Positions 27,649-37,676 of a stretch of DNA of 40,425 nt are shown piece after piece; the first letter of the stretch is position 1; each line of letters starts with the position of its first letter. The DNA is taken from contig JAGPCO010000071.1 of assembly GCA_018058095.1 (NCBI GenBank), forward strand, positions 1 to 40,425, in the 5' to 3' direction. The notes below the pieces were generated by a model, which saw nothing but the letters and a program-made list of their open reading frames with translations, searched no databases and was not told the origin of the DNA. Source of the DNA: Kofleriaceae bacterium. GTDB lineage: Bacteria > Myxococcota_A > Polyangia > Haliangiales > Haliangiaceae. Made by a program: the position numbers and the translations under genes.

Positions 27649-28257
27649 ATGCCTCCAGTGAAGGCGGGCCCGGCGTTCTGGCGCTGGCTCGTGAACAAGC
27701 TCCCGGCGCTGCGCGCCAGCGTGACCAGGCCGGACCCCGACGAGGCGCTGCTCGACGAGATCGTCGAGCGGCTGCATGCCGTCGACGAACGGCTGTACTT
27801 CCTGGCCGGCGGCGACTCCGACGGCCCGGCGCTGGAGTTCATCGTCACCGCCGAGGGCGACCTGTCGGCGTTCCCCGTCGTCGAGCGCCTCGTCGGCGAA
27901 GCGCCGACGGTCCCGGGCTGGGTCTTCGTCGCCTTCAAGCAGGCGCACGGCTGCGACTTCGTGACCCGGCACGAGGGCGCGTCCATCGACGCCGCCAGCG
28001 CCTGGTTTCAGCCGCTCCTGGCCGACGGAGAGCTCGGGTTGCGCCTGGCCTGCGCGAGCTACCACGACGACCTCGAGGAGGCGTACCAGTTCGCCGCCGT
28101 GCAGGCCCTCGACGGCGTGCTCGGCGAGTTCGTGGCGGCCCGGGTGGACTACGTCGAGGTCGTCAAGACCCCGCGCGACCCGGCCGGCAAGGGGTTCCGT
28201 CCGCTGGCGCAGCTGCCCGAGTACCTGGCGGCGATCGGCGCGGCCGCGCGGAGCTGA
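27649..28257 (+). CDS. Hypothetical protein
   Basis: 202 residues, soluble, mixed alpha/beta and rather acidic. Segments such as LYFLAGGDSDGPALEFIVTAEGD, VPGWVFVAFKQAHGCDFV and GELGLRLACASYHDD suggest one compact domain, like a conserved protein found beside immunity or housekeeping genes, but I do not recognise the family. ATG 27649 fits a -10 TAGGAT with 7 nt spacing. It converges with the lipoprotein gene that ends at 28264. Confidence 0.8.
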   Translation: MPPVKAGPAFWRWLVNKLPALRASVTRPDPDEALLDEIVERLHAVDERLYFLAGGDSDGPALEFIVTAEGDLSAFPVVERLVGEAPTVPGWVFVAFKQAHGCDFVTRHEGASIDAASAWFQPLLADGELGLRLACASYHDDLEEAYQFAAVQALDGVLGEFVAARVDYVEVVKTPRDPAGKGFRPLAQLPEYLAAIGAAARS

Positions 28258-28263
28258 TCGCGC

Positions 28264-29220
28264 TCAGTCGCCGGCGACGAAGGCGACGACCTTCCACACC
28301 CCGCCGCGTTGCCCCAGGCGCAGCCGCCAGTCGAGGTAGCCGGCGCCCTCGGCCGCCTCGGGCGGGCACGCCACCTCGGGACCGTCGACCCGGCAGCCCT
28401 TGCGAATGACCGCGCCCATGGCCTCGAGCGCGCTCGGATCGGCCTGCCAGCCGGCCATGGCGGCGTCGACGCCAGGGTCGCCACCGAAGCTCCACACCAC
28501 GTCAGGCGCCAGGGTCGCGCGCAGGGTGTCGTAGTCGCGCTGGGCCAGCGCGCGCTGGACCAGGCCGACCGTGTTGCCGGCGCCGGGCGGGATGGGGCCG
28601 TAGGCCGCGCTGTCGATCGGCGCCGGCTGCTCCTCCTCGATGACCTGGTCGGGCACGACGATGGCGTACTGCTGCAGGCGCTTGTACACGTCGACCACCA
28701 GCGCGTCGGTCCGGCCGGCCAGCCAGTGCGGCACGGCCGGGCCGCGCAGCTCCGACGGGACCGCGTTGCCGGGCTCCCACTCCGAGGCGTGGCCGGTGAC
28801 CCGGACCCGCCACGGCCGGCCGCCCGCGACGGCGACGTCGAAGCGGATGAAGTAGCGCTTGCGCGACAGCGAGGTGTTGCCCGACAGCGAGCTCTGGCTG
28901 CGGCCCTGGCTGTCGAGGCCGACCGCGCGGTCGGCGTTCTGCTGCGACTTGGGATCGTCGACGCCGCTGGTGTTGTACTGGACCTGGTGCCAGGCGGTCT
29001 TGATCGTGCCCTTGGCCGGGTTGTCGGCCAGCTGGGGGTAGGTCTCGCGCACCGCCTCGAGCGCCGCGCTGTACACCACGGCGAAGTCGGCGTCGTACTG
29101 CGACTTGCGCGCGGCCTGCACGTCCTTCTTCGAGGTGCACGCGCTGGTGGCGACGGCGGCGGCGGCGCCGAGGGTGAGCAAGGCCCACGCGCGGAGGGGC
29201 GTGTTACGGTGCGACGACAT
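28264..29220 (-). CDS. Hypothetical lipoprotein
   Basis: 318 residues from ATG 29220 (ATG 29223 also possible). A signal peptide (RAWALLTLGAAAAVATSAC) ends in a Cys with a slightly atypical lipobox (TSAC). The mature protein starts with charged TSKKDVQAARKSQYDADFAVVYSAALEAV, then a beta-rich region with SLSRKRYFIRFDVAVAGGRPW, RVTGHASEW and HWLAGRTDALVVDVYKRLQQY. The C-terminal ~90 residues (RALAQRDYDTLRATLAPDVVWSFGGDPG) resemble an SnoaL/nuclear-transport-factor-like fold. The start codon is 1 bp away from the divergent nth start. Confidence 0.8.
   Translation of the reverse strand: MSSHRNTPLRAWALLTLGAAAAVATSACTSKKDVQAARKSQYDADFAVVYSAALEAVRETYPQLADNPAKGTIKTAWHQVQYNTSGVDDPKSQQNADRAVGLDSQGRSQSSLSGNTSLSRKRYFIRFDVAVAGGRPWRVRVTGHASEWEPGNAVPSELRGPAVPHWLAGRTDALVVDVYKRLQQYAIVVPDQVIEEEQPAPIDSAAYGPIPPGAGNTVGLVQRALAQRDYDTLRATLAPDVVWSFGGDPGVDAAMAGWQADPSALEAMGAVIRKGCRVDGPEVACPPEAAEGAGYLDWRLRLGQRGGVWKVVAFVAGD
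29205..29210 (+). promoter_or_regulatory. -10 box of the nth operon, inside the divergent lipoprotein gene
   Basis: TACGGT (in GTGTTACGGT) ends 11 nt before ATG 29222. The same GTGTTACnnT block precedes trpB and the histone-fold gene. It lies inside the first codons of the divergent lipoprotein gene. Confidence 0.4.
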
Positions 29221-29221
29221 C

Positions 29222-30067
29222 ATGGCTGGCTCGGCACGACATAACACGAGGGCGGCGAGGCGGCCCGGCAAAACCGGCGCGGGTGCGGTGGCCAAGGGGA
29301 CCAAGGTGGCCAAGAGCCGCACCAGCACCAAGGCGGCCGCGACCACCCCGAAGCCGTCGCCTCGCCGCGGCGCCGCCGCCCGGACCGCCCCCGCCGCCGC
29401 CCGGACCGCCCCCGCCGCCGCTCGGCGCCCCGCGGCCGACGTGCCCGCCCTCATCGCCGCGCTGGCCCGGACCTGGCCCGACGCGGTGTGCGAGCTCGAT
29501 CACCAGAACGCCTACCAGCTGCTGTGCGCCACCATCCTGGCCGCGCAGTCGACCGACCGCATGATCAACACGCTCACGCCGGCCCTGTTCGCGCGCTACC
29601 CGGACGCGCGCGCCCTGGCCGCGGCCGATCCGGCCGAGCTCGAGGTGCTGGTGCACCGGTCCGGATTCTTCCGGGCCAAGGCCCGCAGCCTGCTCGGCAT
29701 GGCGCGCGCGGTGGTCGAGCGCCACGGTGGCGAGGTCCCGCGGACGATGGCGGAGCTGGTCGCCCTGCCCGGCGTGGCGCGCAAGACCGGCAACGTCATC
29801 CTCGGCACGGCGTTCGGCCAGGCCGACGGCGTGGTGGTCGACACCCACGTGACCCGCCTGGCCGCGCGGCTCGGCCTGACCACCCACACCGATCCGGTCA
29901 AGATCGAGCAGGACCTCATGGCCGCGCTGCCGCGGCCGGCGTGGACCTCGTTCGCCGACCGCCTCATCTGGCATGGCCGCCGGGTCTGCCACGCCCGCGC
30001 CCCCGCGTGCGAACAGTGCACGCTGGCCCCGCTGTGCCCATCGGCCAGCGTGCCGGCCGCCCGGTAA
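29222..30067 (+). CDS. nth: Endonuclease III
   Basis: 281 residues from ATG 29222; GTG 29288 and GTG 29306 are later alternatives. The first ~75 residues are a basic Ala/Pro/Lys tail with a tandem RTAPAAA repeat. The core has the helix-hairpin-helix LPGVARKTGNVIL with the catalytic Lys, VDTHVTRLAARLGL with the catalytic Asp, and the [4Fe-4S] loop C-x6-C-x2-C-x5-C at the end (CHARAPACEQCTLAPLC). It is a bifunctional DNA glycosylase/AP lyase for oxidised pyrimidines in base excision repair. It heads a unit with a Nudix gene (8-nt gap) and trpBA. Confidence 0.95.
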   Translation: MAGSARHNTRAARRPGKTGAGAVAKGTKVAKSRTSTKAAATTPKPSPRRGAAARTAPAAARTAPAAARRPAADVPALIAALARTWPDAVCELDHQNAYQLLCATILAAQSTDRMINTLTPALFARYPDARALAAADPAELEVLVHRSGFFRAKARSLLGMARAVVERHGGEVPRTMAELVALPGVARKTGNVILGTAFGQADGVVVDTHVTRLAARLGLTTHTDPVKIEQDLMAALPRPAWTSFADRLIWHGRRVCHARAPACEQCTLAPLCPSASVPAAR

Positions 30068-30075
30068 GCGCGTCC

Positions 30076-30542
30076 GTGCCGACGCCGCACCCCACCGTCG
30101 CCGTCGCCGCCGTGGTGCTCGACCCGGACGGCGCGGTCCTGCTCATCGAGCGCGGCCGCCCACCCGGGGTCGGCCGGTGGTCACTGCCGGGCGGCCGGGT
30201 CGAGCTGGGTGAGGCGCTGGCGGCGGCGGTGGCGCGCGAGGTGCTCGAGGAGACCGGACTGACCGTCGAGGTCGGGCCGCTGGTGACCGTGGTCGAGCGG
30301 ATCGTCCCCGACGAGGATCCCGCGGCCGGGCCGGGCGCGCGGTTCCACTACGTCATCCTCGACTACCTCGCGCGTGGGGCCGGCGCGCCCCGGCCCGGGG
30401 ATGACGCGCGGGCGGCGCGCTGGGTCGGCCCGGCCGAGCTGGCGGCCCTGGCCGCCGCCGATCGCACGACGGCCGGGCTGGTCGAGGTCGTCGAGCGCGC
30501 CCGCGCCCTGGCCGCCGCCGACGCCGGTGTTACGCTGCGACC

Positions 30543-30546
<4 letters not shown>
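30076..30546 (+). CDS. Nudix hydrolase (ADP-ribose/ADP-sugar pyrophosphatase-like)
   Basis: 156 residues from GTG 30076. A complete Nudix box is present: GRVELGE, seven residues, REVLEETGL. The context [20 protein letters not shown] and [12 protein letters not shown] fits the ADP-ribose pyrophosphatase/MutT-like set, with an uncertain substrate. It follows nth by 8 nt, fitting a DNA/nucleotide-maintenance pair, and overlaps trpB by 4 nt (ATGA), although trpB also seems to have its own promoter inside this gene. Confidence 0.9.
30531..30536 (+). promoter_or_regulatory. Internal -10 box of trpBA
   Basis: TACGCT (in GTGTTACGCT) lies inside the end of the Nudix gene and ends 6 nt before ATG 30543; no clear -35. 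Confidence 0.45.
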
Positions 30547-31792
<1,246 letters not shown>

Positions 31793-31796
<4 letters not shown>

Positions 31797-32614
31797 CCAA
31801 TCCGACCGGGGCGACCGCGCCACGCCTGCGCCAGGTCCTGGCGGCGCGCCGGGCCGAGGGCCGGGCCGCGCTGGTGGCCTACCTGACCTTCGCCGATCCG
31901 GACCCGGCCACGTCGCTCGACGTCGTCGCCGCCGCCGCTGCCGCCGGGGCCGACGTCATCGAGCTGGGCGTGCCGTTCTCCGACCCGAGCGCGGACGGCC
32001 CGGTCATCCAGGCGGCGATGGAGCGGGCGCTCGCCGCCGGTGGTGGACTGGTCAGCGCGCTGGCCGGGGTGCGCGCGCTGCGGGCGCGCGGCGTGACCAC
32101 ACCCGTCGTGCTGTTCGGCTACTACAACCCGATCGCGGTGATGGGGCCAGCCCGGTTCGCCGCGGCCGCCGCCGACGCCGGCGTCGACGCGGTGCTCACC
32201 GTCGACCTGCCGCTCGAGGAGCTGGCCGAGCTGCGCGTCCCGCTGCGCGCCCGCGGCCTCGACGTCATCCCCCTGGTGGCGCCGACCTCGACGCCCGATC
32301 GCATCGCCCAGGTCGGCCGCCTGGCGCCGCCGTTCGTCTACTACATCGCCCTCACCGGCGTCACCGGCGCCGCCGGCGGCGTGCTCGACCCGGCCCGCGT
32401 CGCCGCGGTCCGGGCCGGTCTGGACGGCGCACCGATGATGGTCGGGTTCGGCATCAAGACCGCGGCCGACGCCGCCCGCATGGGTGCGCTGGCCGACGGC
32501 GTCGTCGTCGGCAGCGCGCTGGTCGAGCGGGCCGCTCGCGCCGGCGCGGCCGGTGCGGCCCAGGCCGTCGGCGAGCTGGTCGGCGAGCTGGCCGGCGCGC
32601 TGGCGCGGCGCTGA
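31793..32614 (+). CDS. trpA: Tryptophan synthase alpha chain
   Basis: 273 residues, TIM barrel. Catalytic residues E57 ([10 protein letters not shown]) and D68 (SADGPVIQ) have the spacing of E49/D60 in the enterobacterial enzyme; GYYNPI, VDLPLEE, TGVTGA and GFGIKTAAD are conserved. It cleaves indole-3-glycerol phosphate and channels indole to TrpB. ATG 31793 overlaps the trpB stop by 4 nt. The tail is Ala/Gly-rich ([13 protein letters not shown]). Confidence 0.97.
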
Positions 32615-32640
32615 GCCGGGGCGCGTCGATCGCCGGGGCG

Positions 32641-34425
32641 TCAGCGGTCGCGCCGTCGCCGCCGCGGCGCGCCACCCACCAGCAAGACCAGGCCGAGCAG
32701 CACCGCGCCCGCTCCTCCCCCTGCGTCGCTGCGGCAGCCGCAGCCGCTGCTGTCGTCCCGGCACACGTCGCCGATCGGGCTTCCGCCCGAGGCGGCCTGG
32801 TCGGGGTTGGCCTCGGCCGGGCAGTTGTCGATGGCGTCGATCACCCCGTCGGCGTCGCGGTCCTCGCACAGGTCTCCGGCCGCGCCGCCGCCGCCGTCGG
32901 CCTGGTCGGGGTTGGCCACGTCGGGGCAGTTGTCGCACGCGCTGGCCAGCCCATCGCCGTCGAGGTCGTCGCCGGCGCAGGTGCCCACGCAGGCGTCGCC
33001 CACACCATCGCCGTCGCCGTCGGCCTGGTCGGGGTTGGCCTCGGCCGGGCAGTTGTCGCCGGCGTCGACCACGCCGTCGCCGTCGCGATCGTCGCAGGCG
33101 TCGCCGGCCGCGCCGCCGCCGGTGTCGAGCTGATCGGGGTTGGCCACGTCCGGGCAGTTGTCGCAGGTGGCGGCCAGGCCATCGCCGTCGCCGTCGCCTC
33201 CGGAACACGCACCCGCGCAGGCGTCGCCGACGCCATCGCCGTCGCCGTCGGCCTGGTCGGGGTTGGCCTCGGCCGGGCAGTTGTCGCCGGCGTCGACCAC
33301 CCCATCACCATCGCGGTCGTCACAGGCATCGCCGGCCGGGCCGCCGCCGCTGTCGAGCTGGTCCGGGTTGTTGACGGCCGGGCAGTTGTCGACCGGGTCG
33401 AGCACGCCGTCGCCGTCACCGTCCTCGCACGCGTCGCCGGCCGGGCTGCCGCCGCTGTCGAGCTGGTCGGGGTTGGCCACGGTCAGGCAGTTGTCGCAAC
33501 CGTCGCCGACGCCGTCGCCGTCGACGTCGGCCTGGTCGGGGTTGCTGGCCAGCGGGCAGTTGTCGGTGGCGTCGCCGACCCCGTCGCCGTCGCCGTCGGC
33601 CACGCAGGTCGACGGCATGCCGGTGCAGGCGTAGCCGGGCTCGATCGCGCAGATCGCCGAGCAGCCGTCGCCGTCGTCGCCATCGCCGTCGTCACAGCCC
33701 TCGGCCGCATCGACCACGCCGTCGCCGCAGCTGCTCGTGCACACGCTGGTCTGGAACAGCACCGCGGTGCACTGCCAGCCGTCCTCGATCACGCAGTGGT
33801 GCGAGCAGCCGTCGCCGTCCATGCCGTCGCCGTCGTCACACGGCTCGTTGAAGTGCTTGCTGCCGTTGCCGCACTGGCAGAAGGCGTTGATCACCGGCTG
33901 GATGACCGCGCCGGCGGCGCTACCGTCGGAGTCGACACACACCGTGAAGGCCATCATCCCTGGCCGCCCGAGCTCGAGGTAGCCCGAGCTGTCGGCGCCG
34001 GTGCCGGTCACGCCCCCACCGCCGGTGATGACCAGCGGCACCATCGGCAGCGGCGGCAGGTCGGGCCCGTTGCCGCTGACCAGGGTGACCGGCTCGGGCG
34101 TGCCGTCGATGAGGAAACGTACGATCTCGCTCGGCTCGACGTTGGTCAGGTAGAAGTCGAGCCGGGCCACCACCTGGCTCAGGCTGTAGGTCACGCACTG
34201 CGCCCCGGCGCTGGTGCCGAGCCACAGCCCGGTGACGCCGTGGTCGGTCCGGGTCGCGGGCGCGTCGGGGCTGAGGTCGGTCGTGCAGCTGTCGCCGTAC
34301 ACGCCGTCGACGAAGCGCGAGAAGTTGGCGCAGATGGTGCTGTCGGGATGGGCCGACGCCGACGCCGGCGCCAGCCCCAGCACCACCACCACGCCGATCG
34401 CTGTCCACCCGGCCCTGCGCCTCAT
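32641..34425 (-). CDS. Secreted TSP3-repeat protein with MYXO-CTERM tail
   Basis: 594 residues. The signal peptide is MRRRAGWTAIGVVVVLGLAP, cleaved after ASASA. A ~200-residue beta domain is followed by two Cys-rich DUF4215-type (Myxococcus Cys-rich) units with CDDGDGMDGDGC and CDDGDGDDGDGC. Eight thrombospondin type 3-like modules (DNCP..xNPDQ, then DGDGVGD) follow, which bind calcium. The end carries GCGC, a hydrophobic helix (AVLLGLVLLVGG) and RRRRRD, a MYXO-CTERM-type sorting tail, so the protein is likely exported and anchored at the cell surface. A 60-bp stretch occurs twice, perfectly, 228 bp apart (33011-33070, 33239-33298), a sign of recent module duplication. Confidence 0.92.
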   Translation of the reverse strand: MRRRAGWTAIGVVVVLGLAPASASAHPDSTICANFSRFVDGVYGDSCTTDLSPDAPATRTDHGVTGLWLGTSAGAQCVTYSLSQVVARLDFYLTNVEPSEIVRFLIDGTPEPVTLVSGNGPDLPPLPMVPLVITGGGGVTGTGADSSGYLELGRPGMMAFTVCVDSDGSAAGAVIQPVINAFCQCGNGSKHFNEPCDDGDGMDGDGCSHHCVIEDGWQCTAVLFQTSVCTSSCGDGVVDAAEGCDDGDGDDGDGCSAICAIEPGYACTGMPSTCVADGDGDGVGDATDNCPLASNPDQADVDGDGVGDGCDNCLTVANPDQLDSGGSPAGDACEDGDGDGVLDPVDNCPAVNNPDQLDSGGGPAGDACDDRDGDGVVDAGDNCPAEANPDQADGDGDGVGDACAGACSGGDGDGDGLAATCDNCPDVANPDQLDTGGGAAGDACDDRDGDGVVDAGDNCPAEANPDQADGDGDGVGDACVGTCAGDDLDGDGLASACDNCPDVANPDQADGGGGAAGDLCEDRDADGVIDAIDNCPAEANPDQAASGGSPIGDVCRDDSSGCGCRSDAGGGAGAVLLGLVLLVGGAPRRRRRDR

Positions 34426-34475
34426 CCTCGCAGGATCGCCGAGTGCTCGGCCCGGCGCAACCGCTGCCTGCTCCG

Positions 34476-35972
34476 TCAGTCGACCTCGAGGAAGGCCGGC
34501 CGCGCCGCGCCGGTCGCGCGCTCGATGGCCACCTCGACGTACACGTCGAGCCACCGCCCCTGCACCAGCTCGAGCGCCGCGTCACCCGGGTGCGGGCCGA
34601 GCGCGCCGGTCTGGCGCAGGGCCGCGATGTCGGCGATGTGCCGGGCCCGGAAGGCGAGCGCGAGCTCGGCGTAGCTGCGGCGGTACTCGGTCGGGGTGAA
34701 GTCGAACCCGGCCAGCGCGGTCAGCACCGCGTCGGCGGCGACGGCGCGGGCCGCCGCGGGATCACCCGCGACCGGAGTGGTCGGCTCGACGTAGTCGAGC
34801 GGGCGCAGGATGGCGGCGTCGAGCCCGCGCTGGCCGGCCCCGGTCAGGGCGAGGTCCCGCGCCGCCGGCGACAGGAACCAGCGGCCGATCATGGGCTCGA
34901 GGTTGGCCTCGGCCTGCTGCTCGGCGCCGTACTGCAGCGCCTCGGCGCGCTCGGGCCCGATGAGGGTGCGCAGCTCGGCCCGGAACGTGGCCGTCGCGGT
35001 CTGCGCCCGCGCGCTGGCGAGCGCCGCCGACAGCGCCGGCTCGTCGACGCGGACCCCGATCTGACCGGCGCACGCGCTCACGACCAGCGCCTCGCCACAG
35101 CTCCCGGTGTCGAGCGCGTCGGCCGGCAAGCCACGCAGGCAGGCCTGGGTCGTGCTGCTGCACGTCGGCGCAGGCCAGGTGTCGTAGGCGTCGGCCGCGG
35201 TCAGGCCGAGGCGCTTGAGGGCGGCGGTGAGGGTCGCCTGCTTCTGCAGCGGCGCCAGCCCCGGCCGACTGGCGACGAGCAGCAGCGGCGTGGCCGCCTC
35301 GGGCGCCGCCGCCAGCGCGGCCAGCGCGGCGCGCGGCTCGAGGTCGACCTCGAACCGACCGTCGGGCAAGAGGCGGGTCGTCTGGTCCTGCCCACCCAGC
35401 GTGGCGCGGACGCCGGTGGTCGCCGCCGGCGCGCGGCCTCGCACCCGGTACACCACCGCGCCGGTGGCGACGACCGGCGTCACCTCGGCGGTGAGGTAGA
35501 TCGCGGCGCTGCCGGTGAAGCCGGCCAGCCGCGGCCGCACCGTGACGCGGGCGGTGAGATCGTCGGGCCGTCCCTGGCTCGGCGCGAAGCTCAGGCGCAC
35601 GAACTGGTTCACGCCGTCGACCAGGCCACGCGCGGTGTCGACCGGCCAGCTGACCTCGAAGGTGCGCGCCGAGCGGCCGAGGTAGTCGCCGTAGATGTCG
35701 TCCATGATGAAGGCCAGGCCGCCGGTCAGGTTGCGGCTGGTGCGGCCGCGCAGGACGAGGGCGGCGCCGCCGGCGGGATCGCCGCGCCAGCCCAGCGTGC
35801 GATCGAGCCACAGCGTGGTGTCGCCGGTGCGCACGCGCAGCTCGCTGGCGGCGTCGGCCTTGCCGTCGTCGTCGGCCTCGACCTCCACCTCGTCGGTGAC
35901 GGGATCGTCACCGACGCAGGCGGCGGACAGGGAGGCGGCAGCGACGAGGACGGCCAGCAGGACCTTGCGCAT
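34476..35972 (-). CDS. Hypothetical lipoprotein
   Basis: 498 residues from ATG 35972. The signal peptide MRKVLLAVLVAAASLSAAC has lipobox SAAC, followed by an acidic linker (DDPVTDEVEVEADDDGKAD). The rest has a beta-rich N-terminal half (GGLAFIMDDIYGDYLGRSARTFEVSW) and a mostly alpha-helical C-terminal half with four Cys (CSSTTQAC, GSCGEA, SACAG) that may form disulphides. The family is not recognised. The start codon lies inside an inverted repeat GCGCATACG (35967-35975) / CGTATGCGC (35993-36001). Confidence 0.8.
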   Translation of the reverse strand: MRKVLLAVLVAAASLSAACVGDDPVTDEVEVEADDDGKADAASELRVRTGDTTLWLDRTLGWRGDPAGGAALVLRGRTSRNLTGGLAFIMDDIYGDYLGRSARTFEVSWPVDTARGLVDGVNQFVRLSFAPSQGRPDDLTARVTVRPRLAGFTGSAAIYLTAEVTPVVATGAVVYRVRGRAPAATTGVRATLGGQDQTTRLLPDGRFEVDLEPRAALAALAAAPEAATPLLLVASRPGLAPLQKQATLTAALKRLGLTAADAYDTWPAPTCSSTTQACLRGLPADALDTGSCGEALVVSACAGQIGVRVDEPALSAALASARAQTATATFRAELRTLIGPERAEALQYGAEQQAEANLEPMIGRWFLSPAARDLALTGAGQRGLDAAILRPLDYVEPTTPVAGDPAAARAVAADAVLTALAGFDFTPTEYRRSYAELALAFRARHIADIAALRQTGALGPHPGDAALELVQGRWLDVYVEVAIERATGAARPAFLEVD

Positions 35973-36001
35973 ACGCGCGCGCGGCTGCAAGCCGTATGCG
36001 C
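35967..36001 (-). promoter_or_regulatory. Inverted repeat over a start codon
   Basis: The 9-bp arms GCGCATACG and CGTATGCGC are separated by 17 nt, and one includes the ATG at 35972. It could be an operator or an mRNA stem that hides the start. The rest of the 35973-36115 gap showed nothing else. Confidence 0.35.
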
Positions 36002-36115
36002 GCGCGCCGGAGCCACCTGGCGTGTGCCTTCGCGCAGTTAGGCCGCGGCGGATCGTCGTCGCCGGCGACAGGCCACTGCAGTAGCCGGCCGCTCGGCCTG
36101 GAGCCACGCCGGCGG

Positions 36116-37543
36116 TCAGGGCGGGGTCGGGGCCGGGGCCGGCCCGTCCGCCCCGATCCGGGTCGCGACCACCCGCTGGTCGCCGACGACGAACACCATC
36201 TCACCGCGGGCGAACACCACCACCGCGCCGACCTCCTCGATGAAGTACTCGTCGTCGCTGATCGGCGCCAGCCGGACCGGGCGCTCACCCGGGCTGGCGG
36301 CGACGAGCTTCTTGCCGTCGACGCGGACCTCGACGACCGAGCCGGGCAACGCGTAGCGGCCGGCATGACGGGCCAGCACGTCGGGCCCCGGCAGCTGCAG
36401 CGGCTCCGGTGCGTGCCCGCCGAGCAACTCGAACAGCGGGCCGACCAGGCGATCGACCTGCGCGGTCGAGGTCGCGGCCAGCAGCACCACGCCGTGGCGG
36501 CGCTCGAGGTCGACGCCGAGGTAGGCGTGGAAGCCGCCGGTGCTGCCGTTGTGCCAGCGCCGGCCGGCGCCGTCGATCTGCCAGCCCATGGCCATGGCCA
36601 CCGCCTCCGGTGCGGCGCTGGCCTCGTCGGCGCCCGGCAGGGGCTCGAGGCTGCGCCGCAGCGCGGCGGCGAGCGGGGCCGGCTTGCCCCGACGCCCACC
36701 GCCGGCGGCGTGGGCGTCGAGCAGCAGGCGCGTCAGGCGCAGCAGGTCGTTGGTGGTCGAGCGCAGCCCGCCGAGCCCGGCCATGGCCGGGGTGAAGGTC
36801 CAGAACGGCGCGACCCGCCCGAGCGCGTCGTGGCCGGCGGCGTGCCGGCCCGCCCGCCCGGCCGGGACCTGCTGGAACGTGTCGACCAGCCCGAGCGGCG
36901 CCAGCACCCGCGTCGTGAGGGTCGCCGCGTACGGCGCTCCGGCCCGGCTGGCGAGGAGGTAGCCGAGCAGGCCGTAGCCCCAGTTCGAGTAGTGCACCTG
37001 GCGCCCGGGCGCCGCGCGCAGGCGGGCCCGCGCCAGATCACGCAGCAGCGCGTCCTCGCCGTAGCCGGCGTACGGATCGGCGGTGTGGACCCGGGCCTCG
37101 ATGGCCGGCGGCAGGCTGGGCAGGCCCGAGCGGTGCGCCGCCAGATCGAGCAGGGTGATCGGCCGCTCGCCCGACCCCGGCGCGGTGATGCCCATCGGCA
37201 GCAACGAGACGATGGCGGCGTCGGCCGCGACCTCGCCACGCTCGATCGCGTCGGCCAGGAGGATCCCGGTGAACACCTTGCTGACCGAGCCGAGCTCGAA
37301 CACGGTCGCGCCGTCGGGGCTGGCGCCGGCGCCGACCTTGCCGAAGCCGAACACGAAGGTGCGCTCGCCGTCGACCAGGCCGACCACCAGCGCGTCGACC
37401 AGTTGCGACGCCAGCAGCGGCGCGACCTGGGCCGCCACCTCGGCCCGGTACGGGTCGGTGTTGACCGGCGCCAGCGGGGGCAGCGCGGGTGCGCCCCCTC
37501 CACACGAGGCGGCCAGGGCGAGGACGACGAGGCAGCGGCGCAT
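36116..37543 (-). CDS. Serine hydrolase, class C beta-lactamase/DD-peptidase fold, lipoprotein
   Basis: 475 residues. The signal peptide MRRCLVVLALAASC has lipobox AASC. The penicillin-binding fold has the motifs SVSK (S86, K89), YSN (HYSNWGYGLLGYLL) and HNGSTGGFH in place of KTG. A C-terminal ~110-residue beta domain (GPDVLARHAGRYALPGS onwards) matches the lipocalin-like tail often seen in these enzymes. It probably acts on peptides or esters in the periplasm or on the cell surface. ATG 37543 is the first start giving a lipoprotein signal. Confidence 0.9.
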   Translation of the reverse strand: MRRCLVVLALAASCGGGAPALPPLAPVNTDPYRAEVAAQVAPLLASQLVDALVVGLVDGERTFVFGFGKVGAGASPDGATVFELGSVSKVFTGILLADAIERGEVAADAAIVSLLPMGITAPGSGERPITLLDLAAHRSGLPSLPPAIEARVHTADPYAGYGEDALLRDLARARLRAAPGRQVHYSNWGYGLLGYLLASRAGAPYAATLTTRVLAPLGLVDTFQQVPAGRAGRHAAGHDALGRVAPFWTFTPAMAGLGGLRSTTNDLLRLTRLLLDAHAAGGGRRGKPAPLAAALRRSLEPLPGADEASAAPEAVAMAMGWQIDGAGRRWHNGSTGGFHAYLGVDLERRHGVVLLAATSTAQVDRLVGPLFELLGGHAPEPLQLPGPDVLARHAGRYALPGSVVEVRVDGKKLVAASPGERPVRLAPISDDEYFIEEVGAVVVFARGEMVFVVGDQRVVATRIGADGPAPAPTPP

Positions 37544-37676
37544 GCGCCCCTTATCGCACGCCGGCCCGGCCGCCGGGCGCCCCGCCGCCCGCGGGCGGCA
37601 CCCGCCGGCGCGACCTGTCAGCGCCGCACAGCGGCGCGGGCGCCGACGCGCCCCGGGTTGTGCCACCCTGGGGTCC

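Noticed and set aside
32797-33660. Regular repeats as a CRISPR array
   Set aside because: They are in-frame protein modules (TSP3-like DNCP/NPDQ) of a signal-peptide-bearing gene, not short identical repeats with unique spacers; no cas genes.
34443-36041. Plus-strand open frame of 532 codons opposite the lipoprotein gene
   Set aside because: Arg/Gly/Gln-rich with no recognisable fold; the minus frame has a signal peptide, lipobox and normal composition.
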